Positions 44,434 through 55,497 of a stretch of 64,000 nucleotides of DNA are shown piece by piece. The stretch's first letter is position 1. Every line of letters starts with the position of its first letter. Made by a program: the position numbers and the translations under genes. Location of the stretch: NCBI RefSeq assembly GCF_028009165.1, contig NC_079244.1, forward strand, positions 4,092,001 to 4,156,000. The letters are read 5' to 3'. Under the pieces are notes generated by a model. That model was not told the DNA's origin. It searched no databases and saw nothing but the letters and a program-made list of their open reading frames with translations. This stretch comes from Akanthomyces muscarius. Its lineage: Eukaryota; Ascomycota; Sordariomycetes; Hypocreales; Cordycipitaceae.

Positions 44434-45069
44434 TTATATAGAAATCGGCTGCGGCGCATCCGGACTCGCAGCATACGATATCCGCCCCGCCGGAAGAAAA
44501 AACAGCGCAACGACCGGCCCCCCTCTCGCCTCCGGATAATGGTGCGTGCCCGGGCCGGGCGACGTCCAGCCGGCGCCCTGCCAGCCGCTCATACCCTTGA
44601 GCTGCGCGCCGTCGGCGACGGGAATGACGCAGTTGATCTCGCCGTACGGGTGCAGGTGGTACTGGCCGCGTAGGACCTCCTCGTCGCCGCCAGCTGCCGC
44701 GCAGGGGTCCATGTAGACGGTGGTGATGCTGCAGAAGCGCGTGGCCTCGGTGGGCGGGCTGACGCGCGTGCGCCGGTAGTGCGGCCCCTGCACCTCGTCA
44801 GTGGCGACCCAGCCCTCGTCGCCGTCGAGGCCTGCGCGGATCAGGCGGGCAAAGTCATCGTAAAAGGCGTTGCCGGGGCCGTACTGGCGGTTGAGACGCT
44901 CCTCGAGATCGCGGCCCGGGGTGCTGTGCGTGCAAGGACCCGCGGATCAGCGGACGGCCGTGCCAGAGTGTGGTGGGTATGCGCCTACTTACAGATTTTC
45001 GACTTCGGATAGAAACTCTGCTACGCGTTGGATGAGTTTCTGGCAGTTTGGATGCGTACTTGAAGACAT
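44434..45069 (-). CDS. DUF4863 / 4-hydroxylaminobenzoate-lyase-like protein, 188 aa
   Basis: Minus strand, exons 44993-45069 and 44434-44923; a 69-nt intron (GTAAGT..CACAG) joins SEVENL to TPGRDLEERLN. The C-terminal 100 residues have the cupin-like signature of DUF4863: QYHLHPYGEINCVIPV, then GWTSPGPGTHHYPEARGGPV and VALFFLPAGRISY. His residues in YHLHP and THHYP are candidate metal ligands. The family includes bacterial PnbB, which converts 4-hydroxylaminobenzoate to protocatechuate and ammonia in nitrobenzoate degradation; what fungal members act on is uncertain. No signal peptide. It lies 316 bp from the ABCC exporter start in the same orientation, so coexpression in detoxification is conceivable but unproven. 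Confidence 0.82.
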
Positions 45070-45282
45070 GCTGACGGAGTGATGTGCTGGTGCTGATGGC
45101 GGAACATGAGGGGTAAGCTAGAGTGCTTATAGTTCTTGAGGAAACTGAGGCTGGCTGCAATACTGATATGATTATTCACACCGGAGCAATCCAGGAAACG
45201 ACTGTCAAATTCAATTTACAAACTAGCCAGACATGGTAAAATCAATCATTAATTACATCGAGCTCATCACACTTGGAAACAC

Positions 45283-45927
45283 TTAGGCGGCCATCACGAG
45301 ACCAGCAATGGCGGCAATACCGGCGAGCACATTGGCAGTTGCGACAGCAGCGGCAGCGGTAGAGGATGAACTGCCTGTCCCAGAACTCGTTGGGGAGCCA
45401 GTCGTTTGAGAGCCAGTCGTGCCACTTCCACTTGTGCCACTTCCGATGGGAGCCGTTCCGCTGGAAGTCGTTGAGTTGTGAGTGAACATTCCGGAGCTGG
45501 TTGAGTTGGTGGGGTAGGGGGACGAGTAAGTCGAGCCATCACTGTTGGTGGGCAAGGAAGTAGGCACAGGAGATGATGGAGGCCTGCTTGCATTAGCCTC
45601 ATCCATACTCTATGGCTTGGTCAAAACTCACATGGTGTGCGTAGAGTGTGTAAACGGGGAGGTTAGGATTGGGAGAGTGATCTTATCCGAGCTCGTGGTG
45701 GTCGGGACGTCTGTCACGGAGACGATTGGCAAAATGGTGAGGCTTTGGGTAGGCGTGGTCTCGCCTCCAGTCTGAACAGGATTGCTGTTCATCGGAGGGG
45801 GGTCACTGTGCGGTATTGTGAGCCAAGCTGAACTGAGCTGAGCCTCTGATTTACATGGTGCCACGAGAACCTACCGAGGAGCGACGGCGCTGACCACCGC
45901 GGCAAGTGGGAGGAGGGCAAGCTTCAT
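45283..45927 (-). CDS. Small secreted Ser/Thr-rich protein, probably GPI-anchored, 175 aa
   Basis: Minus strand, exons 45875-45927, 45632-45805 and 45283-45583; introns of 69 and 48 nt. The last acceptor could instead be 3 nt upstream, adding one residue. MKLALLPLAAVVSAVAP is a clear signal peptide. The mature part is low-complexity Ser/Thr/Gly/Pro (TTPTQS, TSSGTAPIGSGTSGSG, GSPTSSGTGSSSS), with N-glycosylation sites in TNSTSS and HNSTTS. It ends in a hydrophobic tail (ANVLAGIAAIAGLVMAA), as in GPI-anchored cell-wall proteins. The protein is probably O-glycosylated at the cell surface. No Cys pattern or enzyme domain. It lies 213 bp upstream of the DUF4863 gene on the same strand. Confidence 0.78.
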
Positions 45928-47898
45928 GGCGTTCACTGATACGGAAAGTGACTTTGAGAGCTGACCAGAATGAGAGTCTCTGTGTTGATGTGCGACGGGA
46001 TGAGAAGGCGGTTTTAAAGAGAAGCTGGAAAGCTGGTTACGCGGCGCCCCGGCGATCGAGACCGTGGCGATGGCTGCGCTCCTGCCCAATTGGGATGCCC
46101 CGCTGACATGGCGCGGTGGACAGTGCGATTAGGTAAGTTTTGCCCGGAAGGAAGAATGCTCACACTGTCTTACACACAGTGAAGAGCGCCAATGCTGCTA
46201 CGCTCGCTGCCTGGATACGAGATGCGCAAAGTGTAACCTGCCTTTTAGGTGTAGGATATGTTGAGCGGCGAAACATTGTGGTGATGCCTCGTGGACCGCC
46301 AAGAGTCTCTAGGAGGGCATTGGCGAAGATCTCTGGAGGAATGGGCTGTCAATTTGCAGTCATGGTCACGCCTCCGTCTCAAAACGGCTGCCAAGGACGG
46401 TCAGGACATGGCGTGCGGTCGGGCAATCTTGTTGAATTGATTGTAGTGAATTTTGCCTGGCAGCACGCCAAAACTTTGAAACCATGAGCTTTGTACGCAG
46501 CCAAGACAATTCTCTGTCCAGAGTTGTGGCATTGTTCGTAGGCCACGTCTTGGCCGCATAGCGTAGTTTATGGGTCCCGGGGCGGGACGAGCCTTGCTGG
46601 AGCTCGAGGGTGTTTATTGGAGGACCTGTGTGTTTTTTGGAATGTTTCGCTTTTTTTCTGTTGATTTTTGGACTGGCGTTTCTGGGAAGCATACTTCCAC
46701 AATCGTGGGGGATTGAGAAGGACGACGCAGGTGACATCATAGGCAGCAAGTACTTGCTGGGCAGGTATCGAGTGTGGCGCAGTGGGGCTGGTGACTGAAC
46801 TGCCAGACGTTTCACTACTAGTAACTAACTAGACAATGTGTCTCTGCCAGGCGCTCTTTACCAGCTGTTTGCGCGGCTGTGGCCGTGGCTGTTCTTGACC
46901 GCAACATCGAGGCTGTGTATAATGCTCGGATGAAACCTTGTGTTGCTGGCGGTAGAGCACATGAGCACCAGCTACGCCGGAGTCCGGGGCGGCCGATGGC
47001 AAGCTAGTCAGTCCGTAGGTGATAGACTGGGGATGCAGAGCGTTGAATCATGTATCCAGCCGTTGTCTCTGCCACGACGGTTAATGCCAGTTTACTAGTT
47101 GCAGCAGCAAGTCGGTACTTGCAGCAGCTAGTGGCGCAGTCATAACCTCAACTGGCGATCAAGAAACAAGGTCCAACACCACTTTAATGAATGGGTCTCT
47201 TCAATAGCATAACAACAGAGGCCATAGTACGCTTATTCCAGAGCCCATGAAATACCACAATACCTACCAGGACAGAGACCAGGGTAGGGGTACCTGTGGC
47301 CCGTGTACTCGGCCGCTATTACGCCACAGGCCGCCTGGCCAAGCACCAAACAAACCCCCGGGCAGCGGCTGCCTGTTTGCCTGTCTGCTCCGTTTAACCG
47401 TCCAGTCCACCCACTCCTCCCACTCGTGCCACTCAACTGTCCGCCCGTCATAGCTGCTGCTGCCCCTCCTCAACTCCTCAACCTGATGCCCCGCCAATTT
47501 CTTCCAGCGTCTTCCCCTGCCACTTCTTTTTTGTCGCCCAAGCCCAAGCCAGATGCTTTGGCCATGATTTCGACCTAATCAACAGATACCGAGTCATAAG
47601 CACTTCTTTACCGTACAAAACTAAATGCGCTAGCAAAACCCGCGCCCAGACTGACCCCTGTTTCGACGCAGCCCACCCACCCGCACCTCGTCATTTGCTG
47701 GCTGCCGGCGCCACCGTGCCTGCAGTTGTCTGACGCTTCGCCTCACTCTTGACGCCCGGCTTGGCTACTCCACCGGCAACTCGCATTCTTCATCTTTCCA
47801 CCTCCTCAATCTTTCGACTTGTGCAACACACATCTTCTTCATCAACATCAACCTACCAGCTCCAGTCCACATCGCCAGACTGAGGGCCATCACTGCCC
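45928..47898. other. Intergenic region, no gene seen
   Basis: About 2 kb between divergent genes. It has short overlapping open frames on both strands without domain or splice support. From about 47400 the plus strand becomes C/T-rich and forms the leader of the DUF3824 gene. Confidence 0.6.
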
Positions 47899-50004
47899 AT
47901 GGCCGCCTACGACCCCTACGAGCGGGACTATCCCCGCCAATACGTTCGTGAAGAACGTAGAGAGGTTGCCCGCGACAGGTTTCTCGATCCCCGCGACTTT
48001 CCCAAGACGCACTCCCGCGATCTAGTCCCTCGACAGGACAGTGACCTCTCCGTCGAAGAGATTCGCCGCGACTTCCCCCCTCCCTCAGGCAGAGATGTAC
48101 GCCGCGCTCGCTCTGCCGGTCCCTTTGATGACGACTACGGTCGTCCTCGTGGTTATGCCGGCTATGACCGTTACGATTCTCGATATGACCACGAGCGGGA
48201 CCGAGACTACGACCGCCGTCATCGTCGCGGCCCCAGCAGCAGCAGCTACCAGGATGATGAGCGCCCCAAGAAGGACAAGGCCAAGACCAAGCAGGAAAAG
48301 ATTATCGCAGCAGTCGCCGGCGCTGCTTTGCTTGCCGGCGGCAAAGAACTCTACGACCGGCACGAGGCCAAGCAGAGTGGCCACGATGTCCACCGAAATA
48401 CGCTCTCCTCAGCAGCCCTCGCCGGGTTTGGTGCTATTGCAGGATACCAGGGCGCTGAGTTCTACAGCAAGCAGCAGGCCAAAAAGGACCAGAAAACCAA
48501 TCTTCTTCTCCAGCGCGGCCGAGATGGTCAGCTCAGCGAATACTACTCCGATGAGGAGGACGGCAAGGAGAAGAAAACCAACAAAAACTTTCTTGAAAGT
48601 GCACTAGCGGCCACGGGCCTGGGTGCCGCCGTGAAGCAGTTTACTGGTGGCGGCGACGACAAGCACTCCCGCGGTGGCAGCCCCACCAGATCCCGCGCCG
48701 GCTCTCGCGCCGGTTCCAAGGAGCGTAGTAGTGGCGGCAACAAGATTCAGAAGGCTGCCATGGCCTCTCTGCTCGCTGGCGCTACTGAGGCTTTCCGCGT
48801 ATCCAGAGAGCCTGGTGGTTGGAGAGGCGAAAAGGCCAAGCGCGTGCTTACGGCCGCTGCTGGTGCAGCGACTGTTGATGCTGCTCACGGCGGCGACAAG
48901 GGCACCTTTGGTCTCGCCGAGTCCGTCATTGGTGGTCTTGTCGGTAACCGTCTCATCAACGGATCCAAGAGAGACATTGAAGAGGATGAAAAGACTGGCC
49001 GCAGCCGATCGCGGTCTAGGGCTCGTTCCAAGAGCGGCGGTGGCGGCGGTGGCGGTGCCGGTCTTGCCGCGCTCGCTACGGCTGGTCTCGGCGCTCTTGG
49101 TGCCAAGAAGGTTTTTGACCGCTCCCGCTCTGGCAGTCGTAGCCGCAGCCGACGCGCCGACTCGTACGATTCCCGAGATGGATCCCCCGATCGTCGTCGG
49201 CAGCGCAGCAGAAGTCGCAGCGTTGTCGACCGTGCCCGCAACAGCCTCGCCAAGCTAGGAATCGGTAGCGCTGGTGCCGCTGCTGCAGACGACCACAGAC
49301 GACGAGACCAGGATGACTTTGACGATGGTCCCCGCCACCGATCTCGACGCCACTCTGATGACTACGACGACAGAGATCGGAGAGATGGCCGAAATGACCG
49401 AGACTACGCACGCGCACCACCTAGAGGCGATCGAGACCGGTCCGTCTCACGATCGCGTCGCCGTGGAGGACGTTCTGACTACGGGTCTGACACCGACCTT
49501 GGAGACTCGGACGAGGATGAGAAAAGGGCAAAGAGAATGAAAGGTAAGCAATTGATCACTTCAGGTCTTGCTGGTGTCGCCACCATCCACGCTGCCCACG
49601 AGGTTTTTGAAAGTCTGGAAAAGCGTAAAATACGACAAAAGGCTGTTAGGGACGGCCATTTGTCCAAGGTCGACGCCAAAAAGCTCAAGACAAAGGCTAT
49701 CATCAAGGATGCCACAGCGATAGGCATTGCTGCTATGGGTATCAAGGGTGCCCTTGGCAATGTCAAGGAGGCCAAAGAGATGGCTGACGAGTGTAAAAAC
49801 TTTCAGGCTGAAAAGGCCCATCGTCACGAGCTGCGAGAGAAGCGTCGTAAACGCCGCGAATTGGGTCCGCGCCGGCGATCCAGCAGTCATCCCGCGCCAC
49901 GAAAGCAAATGATGATTGACTGGGAAGATGGCATTCCTCGCTACGACGATGAGTATTACACACAATACCCTGCCGCTCCGCCAGTGCGGCACCGCGCGCT
50001 ATAA
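47899..50004 (+). CDS. DUF3824-type low-complexity protein with RS and Gly-Ala repeats, 701 aa
   Basis: Single exon. The N-terminus is rich in Arg/Asp/Tyr (YDPYERDYPRQYVREERREV). Then at least five repeats alternate a short Ala/Gly hydrophobic helix with a charged tail: IAAVAGAALLAGGKELYDRH, LSSAALAGFGAIAGYQGAEF, ALAATGLGAAVKQF, LAALATAGLGALGAKKVFDR and LITSGLAGVATIHAAHEVFE. Between them lie RS/RD-rich segments (RSRSRARSKS, GSRSRSRR). The C-terminal region is basic and helical (EKAHRHELREKRRKRRELG). The arrangement fits fungal DUF3824 proteins, whose role is not established. The hydrophobic pieces are short for true membrane spans and the charged parts are disordered, so a membrane-associated or condensate-forming scaffold is possible (inference). 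Confidence 0.82.
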   Translation: MAAYDPYERDYPRQYVREERREVARDRFLDPRDFPKTHSRDLVPRQDSDLSVEEIRRDFPPPSGRDVRRARSAGPFDDDYGRPRGYAGYDRYDSRYDHERDRDYDRRHRRGPSSSSYQDDERPKKDKAKTKQEKIIAAVAGAALLAGGKELYDRHEAKQSGHDVHRNTLSSAALAGFGAIAGYQGAEFYSKQQAKKDQKTNLLLQRGRDGQLSEYYSDEEDGKEKKTNKNFLESALAATGLGAAVKQFTGGGDDKHSRGGSPTRSRAGSRAGSKERSSGGNKIQKAAMASLLAGATEAFRVSREPGGWRGEKAKRVLTAAAGAATVDAAHGGDKGTFGLAESVIGGLVGNRLINGSKRDIEEDEKTGRSRSRSRARSKSGGGGGGGAGLAALATAGLGALGAKKVFDRSRSGSRSRSRRADSYDSRDGSPDRRRQRSRSRSVVDRARNSLAKLGIGSAGAAAADDHRRRDQDDFDDGPRHRSRRHSDDYDDRDRRDGRNDRDYARAPPRGDRDRSVSRSRRRGGRSDYGSDTDLGDSDEDEKRAKRMKGKQLITSGLAGVATIHAAHEVFESLEKRKIRQKAVRDGHLSKVDAKKLKTKAIIKDATAIGIAAMGIKGALGNVKEAKEMADECKNFQAEKAHRHELREKRRKRRELGPRRRSSSHPAPRKQMMIDWEDGIPRYDDEYYTQYPAAPPVRHRAL

Positions 50005-50791
50005 GCAGCGGTCAAGCATGGCTGCACGGCAGCTCGTGTCACGACCTGCTGGAGCACAGCTTTCCACTTTCAAAATTCTATGGGCTTGAGATTCGTGGCG
50101 TCTGATTTAGCGTTGCACCAAAAAGACTTGTTTCTTCAATCGCTCAACTTTCCAGGAAATGAAACTAATATGTGATGTGATAGACCATCGTCGATACTAG
50201 GTGGAACCGGCCACGACAGACCAACGAAGTACGGAGAGCGGCACAGCTTACGATGCAAATACAGGGATTTTGCTGCATGACGGTGCCGGAGACCCGAGGA
50301 GGCTTTTTATGGAACGTGTCACAATGATGATTTACACGTCAAGATTTCGTGTTGCACGAATCTGTCGACCGAACGATTTAATGAGTGCCATAGCTAGAGA
50401 CGGATACCTGAATGAAATTTTGTCATGATCGTTACCTTTTTCTTGCCATTATTACAGACTTTTTTATGATACAAAGCATATATCACTCCTCAACTTTGCC
50501 ATGGTGGGGGGACGGCGAGTTGGCATGGCTTGCAGCTGTGGTGCAAGAATGACATCACCACTCGAATCGATCGAGCCCGACCTGTCTGAGACAAGGCCAG
50601 GGATCTGCAGGTACATTCCTGGGCATTGCTACCCTTTTTGACATTGTTATTAAGCAAGAGCGAAATTATCCAATAAATGTACAAAGAATATGCATCTTTT
50701 TTTCCAGCCATTATATTGCTATGCCACTTGTAGAAGCCGTAAGAGAAGAACGCTAATATACAACAACACACACAACTCCCAGTCCCCCCCA
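50005..50791. other. Convergent intergenic region
   Basis: 787 bp between the convergent DUF3824 and Clf1 genes. AT-rich with several poly(A)-signal-like stretches and a T run at about 50697. No gene seen. Confidence 0.6.
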
Positions 50792-52825
50792 TCACGACAG
50801 GCTGCCGCCCGTCTGCTTCCAGCTCTGCGCCATGGCCAGCATGTTGGACAGGTTGCCGGCCTGCTTGTCGTCGGCGGGGAAGACGTAGTCGACGTACTCC
50901 TCGTACGTGTCCTCGCCCTCGACGCGGCGCTTCTTCTTGACGCGGCGGGGCATCTGCGCCTGGACCTTGTCGACGTCGGCCTCGGCGCCGTGCGTGCGCT
51001 CAAACGACAGCCAGGCGTTGAGCAGCGCCACGCGCTCCTCCTTGAGGTCCTTGTCGCGCATGCTCTTGTGTGCGCGCTCAAACACCCTTCTCGTCCTCTC
51101 CTTGGCTTCCTCGCTGACCGGCTGCTCCTGTTCCTCCTCTTCGTTCTCCTCCTCGTCGCCACCTTCGGGGATGTTGACCTCGAAATGCGCGTAGCTGATC
51201 CAGACCTTGACGTGGTCCGTCTTCTCGAGGAGGCGCTCGTACAGCGTGCGCGCGCGGTCGTACTCGCCCTCGCCCTCCTCAAAGTCAATGTACGCCTTCC
51301 AAAGGAGCTCCGGCATGTCGAGCTGGTCCTGGCCGACGGCGAGTTCAAAGATGGCGCGCGCGCGGTCAATGTCCTCGAGCGCGCACTCGAGCTCAGCGAA
51401 GCGGATCCACGTCGTGCAGTTGGCCGGGTTGTACTCGACGTGCTTCTCGTAGAGCGTGCGGCAGCGCGCAAACTCGTACAGCCGCCGCTCCAGGTCCACG
51501 TAGCCGACAAACAGCCGGTCTTTGGGACACGTGCCCAGGGCGCGGCCCAGCAGCTTCCGCGCGGCCGTCAGCTGGCCCTGCCGAATCTCGAATTGGGCCG
51601 CCAGCAGCCACATCTTGGCAAAGGTGAACTTCTTGTGCGGCAGCAAGCCGAGACAGGTTGTGTAGATTTGGCGCGCGCGCTCCGCGTCCTGGCCCTCCAT
51701 CTCCTCCCAGATGGCGTAGAAGATCCAGAGGTAAATGTACCGCCGCCAATGCCGCTTCTCTTGCGTGGGCGGCACCTGGGCAACCGCACGCTCATACACG
51801 TCGCGCACGCGGTCAGCGTCGCGAGACGCCTCCTCCAGCGCGGCAAAGTCGAACCAGGCGTCGTAGTTTTTGGGGTTCTCCCGGACGAGACCCTCGTAGT
51901 ACACGCGGCGCTTGCTCAGCACCACGTCTTCGACGCCGTCCTGGTCGCCAAACTGCTTCTCGAATGTCGTGTAGCTCTTGTGTAGCGTCGCCGACTTGGA
52001 GCGCGGCAGCCTGTCGAGGGCGTACTTGTAGATGGCGCGGGCGCGCTCGTATTCCTTGAGCTTGGACTCGAAGCGGGCATAGGCGATGAACAGCTTCTCG
52101 TCGGCAAGCTCGTCGCCCAGCGCCTCGACCGCGTTCCCAAAGACGTCGCGCACCAGGTCGCTCGTGCCAAACTCCTCCTCAAACTTGGCCCACTTGATCC
52201 AGTTACGCGGCTCTGGGTGAATCTGCGTAAACATGGCAAAGATTTCGCGCGCGCGCTCAAACTCGCCGTAGCGCTTCTCAAGCTTGATATACGAGCTCCA
52301 TGCCGCCTCGTCGGGCTGCCACTGCATCCAGCGGTCAAAAATCTGGCGCGTGCCGGGGATGTTGCCGAGCATCTCCTCCATGTAGGCGTACTTGTACCAT
52401 AGCTTGTCGACGCGCGGCAAGCGGGTAACGGCACGGTCGAGCAGGTTCCTGGCGTGATTGATGTTGCGCGTCTTCATCTCGGCCTCGATATACCGCACCC
52501 ATAGCTGCACCGAGTTGGGGTGCACGTCGAGCGCGCGCTCAAAGACGGACCGCGCTCGCGCAAACTCCTTTTGCTCCAGCTCCCACGCCGCGTACTGCGT
52601 CCAGTTGCGCAGGCTGATGCGGTTGCGCCGCACATAGTCCTCAAACTCTTTGCGCTTGCGGCCCTGGTATTCGTGCAGCTCCTCGAGGTCCGAGAAGCGC
52701 TGCTGCGGCGCCTGGATCCCGCCCTCTTGCCGGTCGACAGCCTCGCGCAACAGCTGCTCGGCCGAGATTTGGACCGGCGCCGCGGCCTTGTTCTTGACCC
52801 GAGGCGGGCCGCGTGTCGACTCCAT
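50792..52825 (-). CDS. CLF1: Pre-mRNA-splicing factor Clf1/Syf3 (crooked neck), 677 aa
   Basis: Single exon on the minus strand. The protein is almost entirely HAT repeats (half-a-TPR): the pattern W..Y..wE....... ARsiFERAL recurs some 14 times, for example [40 protein letters not shown] and [20 protein letters not shown]. It starts with [20 protein letters not shown], a highly conserved Clf1 N-terminus, and length matches the family. Clf1 is a scaffold of the NineTeen complex that helps bring U5 and U6 into the active spliceosome. The last ~90 residues hold an acidic insert ([14 protein letters not shown]) and a basic RRVKKKRR tract. It is divergently transcribed from PRP31 with 241 bp between start codons. 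Confidence 0.97.
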   Translation of the reverse strand: MESTRGPPRVKNKAAAPVQISAEQLLREAVDRQEGGIQAPQQRFSDLEELHEYQGRKRKEFEDYVRRNRISLRNWTQYAAWELEQKEFARARSVFERALDVHPNSVQLWVRYIEAEMKTRNINHARNLLDRAVTRLPRVDKLWYKYAYMEEMLGNIPGTRQIFDRWMQWQPDEAAWSSYIKLEKRYGEFERAREIFAMFTQIHPEPRNWIKWAKFEEEFGTSDLVRDVFGNAVEALGDELADEKLFIAYARFESKLKEYERARAIYKYALDRLPRSKSATLHKSYTTFEKQFGDQDGVEDVVLSKRRVYYEGLVRENPKNYDAWFDFAALEEASRDADRVRDVYERAVAQVPPTQEKRHWRRYIYLWIFYAIWEEMEGQDAERARQIYTTCLGLLPHKKFTFAKMWLLAAQFEIRQGQLTAARKLLGRALGTCPKDRLFVGYVDLERRLYEFARCRTLYEKHVEYNPANCTTWIRFAELECALEDIDRARAIFELAVGQDQLDMPELLWKAYIDFEEGEGEYDRARTLYERLLEKTDHVKVWISYAHFEVNIPEGGDEEENEEEEQEQPVSEEAKERTRRVFERAHKSMRDKDLKEERVALLNAWLSFERTHGAEADVDKVQAQMPRRVKKKRRVEGEDTYEEYVDYVFPADDKQAGNLSNMLAMAQSWKQTGGSLS

Positions 52826-53066
52826 TGCGGCTCGTTGGGATTGATGCGGCGGTTCGAATTGATGTCGATGGACAATGTTTCGTTGTTGGATTTTTGGCGG
52901 GCGTCGCTCAAATTTGGGTCTGGCTGCGATAAGATTTATCGTGCACGGACCACCCCAGGCAGCTGCGGCTGGCAGTCAAAATATTTAGCTGCCACCTCCA
53001 ATGTCAACTCCAACTCTGCACCGCGTCGCGCATTGTCAGCAACTAAAAAATTAGACAGTCGCAGCC
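52826..53066. promoter_or_regulatory. Short bidirectional promoter between CLF1 and PRP31
   Basis: 241 bp separate the two divergent start codons, leaving room for only a compact shared promoter and both 5' leaders. AT content rises in the middle (TAAGATTTATCG, AAAATATTTAGC). Coregulation of the two spliceosome genes is inferred from the arrangement only. Confidence 0.6.
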
Positions 53067-54876
53067 ATGTCTACAGTCGCGGACGAACTTCTTAACGATT
53101 TCGGCAGCTCGGGTGACGAGGCCGAGGAGGTGGAAAATGGCCTGGAAACCACAAATGGCGAGGCCATGGAGGTGGATGGTGGCGAGGTCAAGGTAGAGGA
53201 TGAGGACATGGACGACGAAGAGGCTTCAAAAGCCAAAATCGAAAAGATGCAGCTGGGCGATGTCAAAGACGTGCGAAGCGTAGCCAGCTTGATGGCGACT
53301 TTAGAACCAGTCTTAGAGGTACGTCCCTAGCCCCGATGCCTTCCACAGCTCCTTATACTAACTACGGCAGAAAATCAAACAATACCAATCGCAACCCGCC
53401 ACGCAAGCGTCCGTAGGAAATATCGAGGACCACCCCGAATACCACCTCTTGACGCAGTCGAACAGCCTATCTACGCAGATTGACGGCGAGGTGGTGCTGG
53501 TACACAAGTTTATTCGCGACCACTACTCGACACGCTTCCCCGAGCTCGAGCGACTCGTCACGACACCGCTGGAATATGCCAAGGTTGTTTCCATCATGGG
53601 AAACGGCCCTATGGACTCGGAGAGCATCAAAGCGCTACAGACGGCGACAGACAACCCGCTGGGCATGGGTCTCAAGGCGGTCCTCGATGGACCGTCGCTC
53701 ATGATTGTCACCGTTGAGGCTACGACATCAAAGGGAGAGCAAATGCCGGCGGAGGAGCTTGCGCGCGTGCGGCAGGCGTGCGACATGATGATTGCGCTCC
53801 ATGCGGCCAAGACGAGCCTGACGGAATACGTGCAGTCACGCATGAACATCTTCGCGCCGAACCTGACGGCGCTCATCGGCTCGCTCACTGCGGCGCAGCT
53901 CCTCAACGCCGCGGGCGGCCTGACGGGTCTCTCCAAGACGCCAGCCTGCAACCTGCCGTCGTGGGGATCCAAGAAGCGCCAGGCCGGCCTGGCGACCAAC
54001 ATTGGCGTGCGCCAGCAGGGCTTCCTCTACAACTCGGAAATCATCCGCGGCATCCCCAGCGACCTGAAGAAGCAGGCGATGCGCATCGTCGCGGCCAAGC
54101 TCGTCCTCGCCGCGCGCGTCGACCGCATCCACTCGAGCGCCGACGGGTCCACGGGCGACACCCTCAAGTCGCAGTGCCTGGAGCGTCTGGAGAAGCTGAC
54201 GGAGCCGCCGCCCAACAAGGGCGGGCGCGCCCTCCCCGTCCCCGACGACAAGCCCTCGCGCAAGCGCGGCGGGCGGCGGGCGCGCAAGGCCAAGGAGGCA
54301 CTCGCCATGACGGACCTGCGGCAGGCGCAGAACCGCATGGCCTTTGGCAAGGAGGAGCACGAGGTGGGCTTCGGCACGGGCTCGGGCACCGTCGGCCTCG
54401 GCATGATCGGGCAGGCCAATGACGGACGCATCCGCGGGATGCAGGTCGACCAGCGCACGCGCGCCAAGCTCAGCGCCAAAAACAAGGGCTGGGGCGCCGC
54501 GAGCAGCGTCGGAGGCGGTGCTGCGTCGTCCATCGGCGGCTTCGGGCACTCCAACGGCGGCGGCATGGACCTGCGAGGCAAGGGCCTGCGCACGTCGGGC
54601 GTGGGCAGCACCCTCGGCGGCGGCGCGGGCACGGCGTCGTCGCTGTCATTCACGCCGGTGCAGGGGCTGGAGCTCGTCGCGCCGAAGAACCAGGCGGAGC
54701 TGGGCAAGAAGCGCAAGGCAGAGGACGATCGATGGTTCCAGGGCGGCACCTTTACGCAGCTCGGCGGCGGCTCCGGCTCGTCAGGCTCGTCGAACGGGTT
54801 CAAGATTCCGGCGCTGCCAGCGTCCAAGAGGCAGAATACAGGTGCGGGTAGCATGGGCCCGCCCCCGAAGAATTGA
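53067..54876 (+). CDS. PRP31: Pre-mRNA-processing factor Prp31, 585 aa
   Basis: Exons 53067-53318 and 53371-54876; a 52-nt phase-0 intron with CTAAC branch point joins ATLEPVLE to KIKQYQSQ. Prp31 bridges the U4 snRNA/15.5K particle and the U5 components of the tri-snRNP. The acidic N-terminus (DEDMDDEEASK) is followed by the NOSIC/coiled-coil part (LVHKFIRDHYSTRFPELERL) and the Nop domain (NIFAPNLTALIGSLTAAQLL, GLSKTPACNLPSWGSKK, QQGFLYNSEIIRGIPSD). A basic stretch RKRGGRRARKAKEALAMTDL and the Prp31 C-terminal domain with FGKEEHEVGFG follow. The last ~120 residues are Gly/Ser-rich (SSVGGGAASSIGGFGHSNGG) and probably disordered. Confidence 0.97.
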
Positions 54877-55441
54877 AGGCGGGGGGGTTACGGCTGTGAA
54901 GGGGGTTTTTACAGGTTTGCGATGGATAGTATACAATTTGCGTCTCATGAGTTTTTCATCTTGAGGGGTCTGGAGCATGGCGTTACGGGAAGATCTGGCC
55001 GCCATGTCATGATGCAGTGGATAGGCATGTAATTTTACAGAATGCGTTACAATATTGCCCACAGTTACGCGGGTTTGGCCTTACTTCGCTTCGCCCGTGT
55101 TTTGAAGATGGGGATTTCGCCGCGCTGTGATGCTGTCGTTTTCAGTGGCGACAAACAACTATCTTGCCCGTATCACTACATCACCTCTCGGCAAGATTCC
55201 AACCCGAGAGTATGTGCGCCCTTGGTAAGATGGGCGTGTGACAATGCCGTGTGGCATCGGCATGCGATTGTTGAGCGCAGGCAAGGAAAAGGCAAAAAAG
55301 AAGGGGTTTCGCGGGGCAAACGGTGCGAAAGGGTTGCGGTACAACCACTCCGTTCCCGCGACCATCTGTTTTTGATCTAGGGTGGCGAGGAGGGGAGGCA
55401 AAAGAAACGTCTTGTAGACAGAGTGTGTATGCCGCAGTACG

Positions 55442-55497
55442 CGTGTATGAGTGTGGTGTGAGTGTGGTGTGAGTGTGTGTCTTGTGTGTGTATGGTG
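55442..55497 (+). repeat. GTGTG/GAGTGTG low-complexity repeat
   Basis: Imperfect tandem GAGTGTGGTGT units passing into a GT dinucleotide tract. Confidence 0.85.

Noticed and set aside
50719..51510. 263-codon minus-strand frame overlapping CLF1 in another frame
   Set aside because: Arg/Ser/Thr-only low-complexity product of a frame-shifted HAT-repeat gene.
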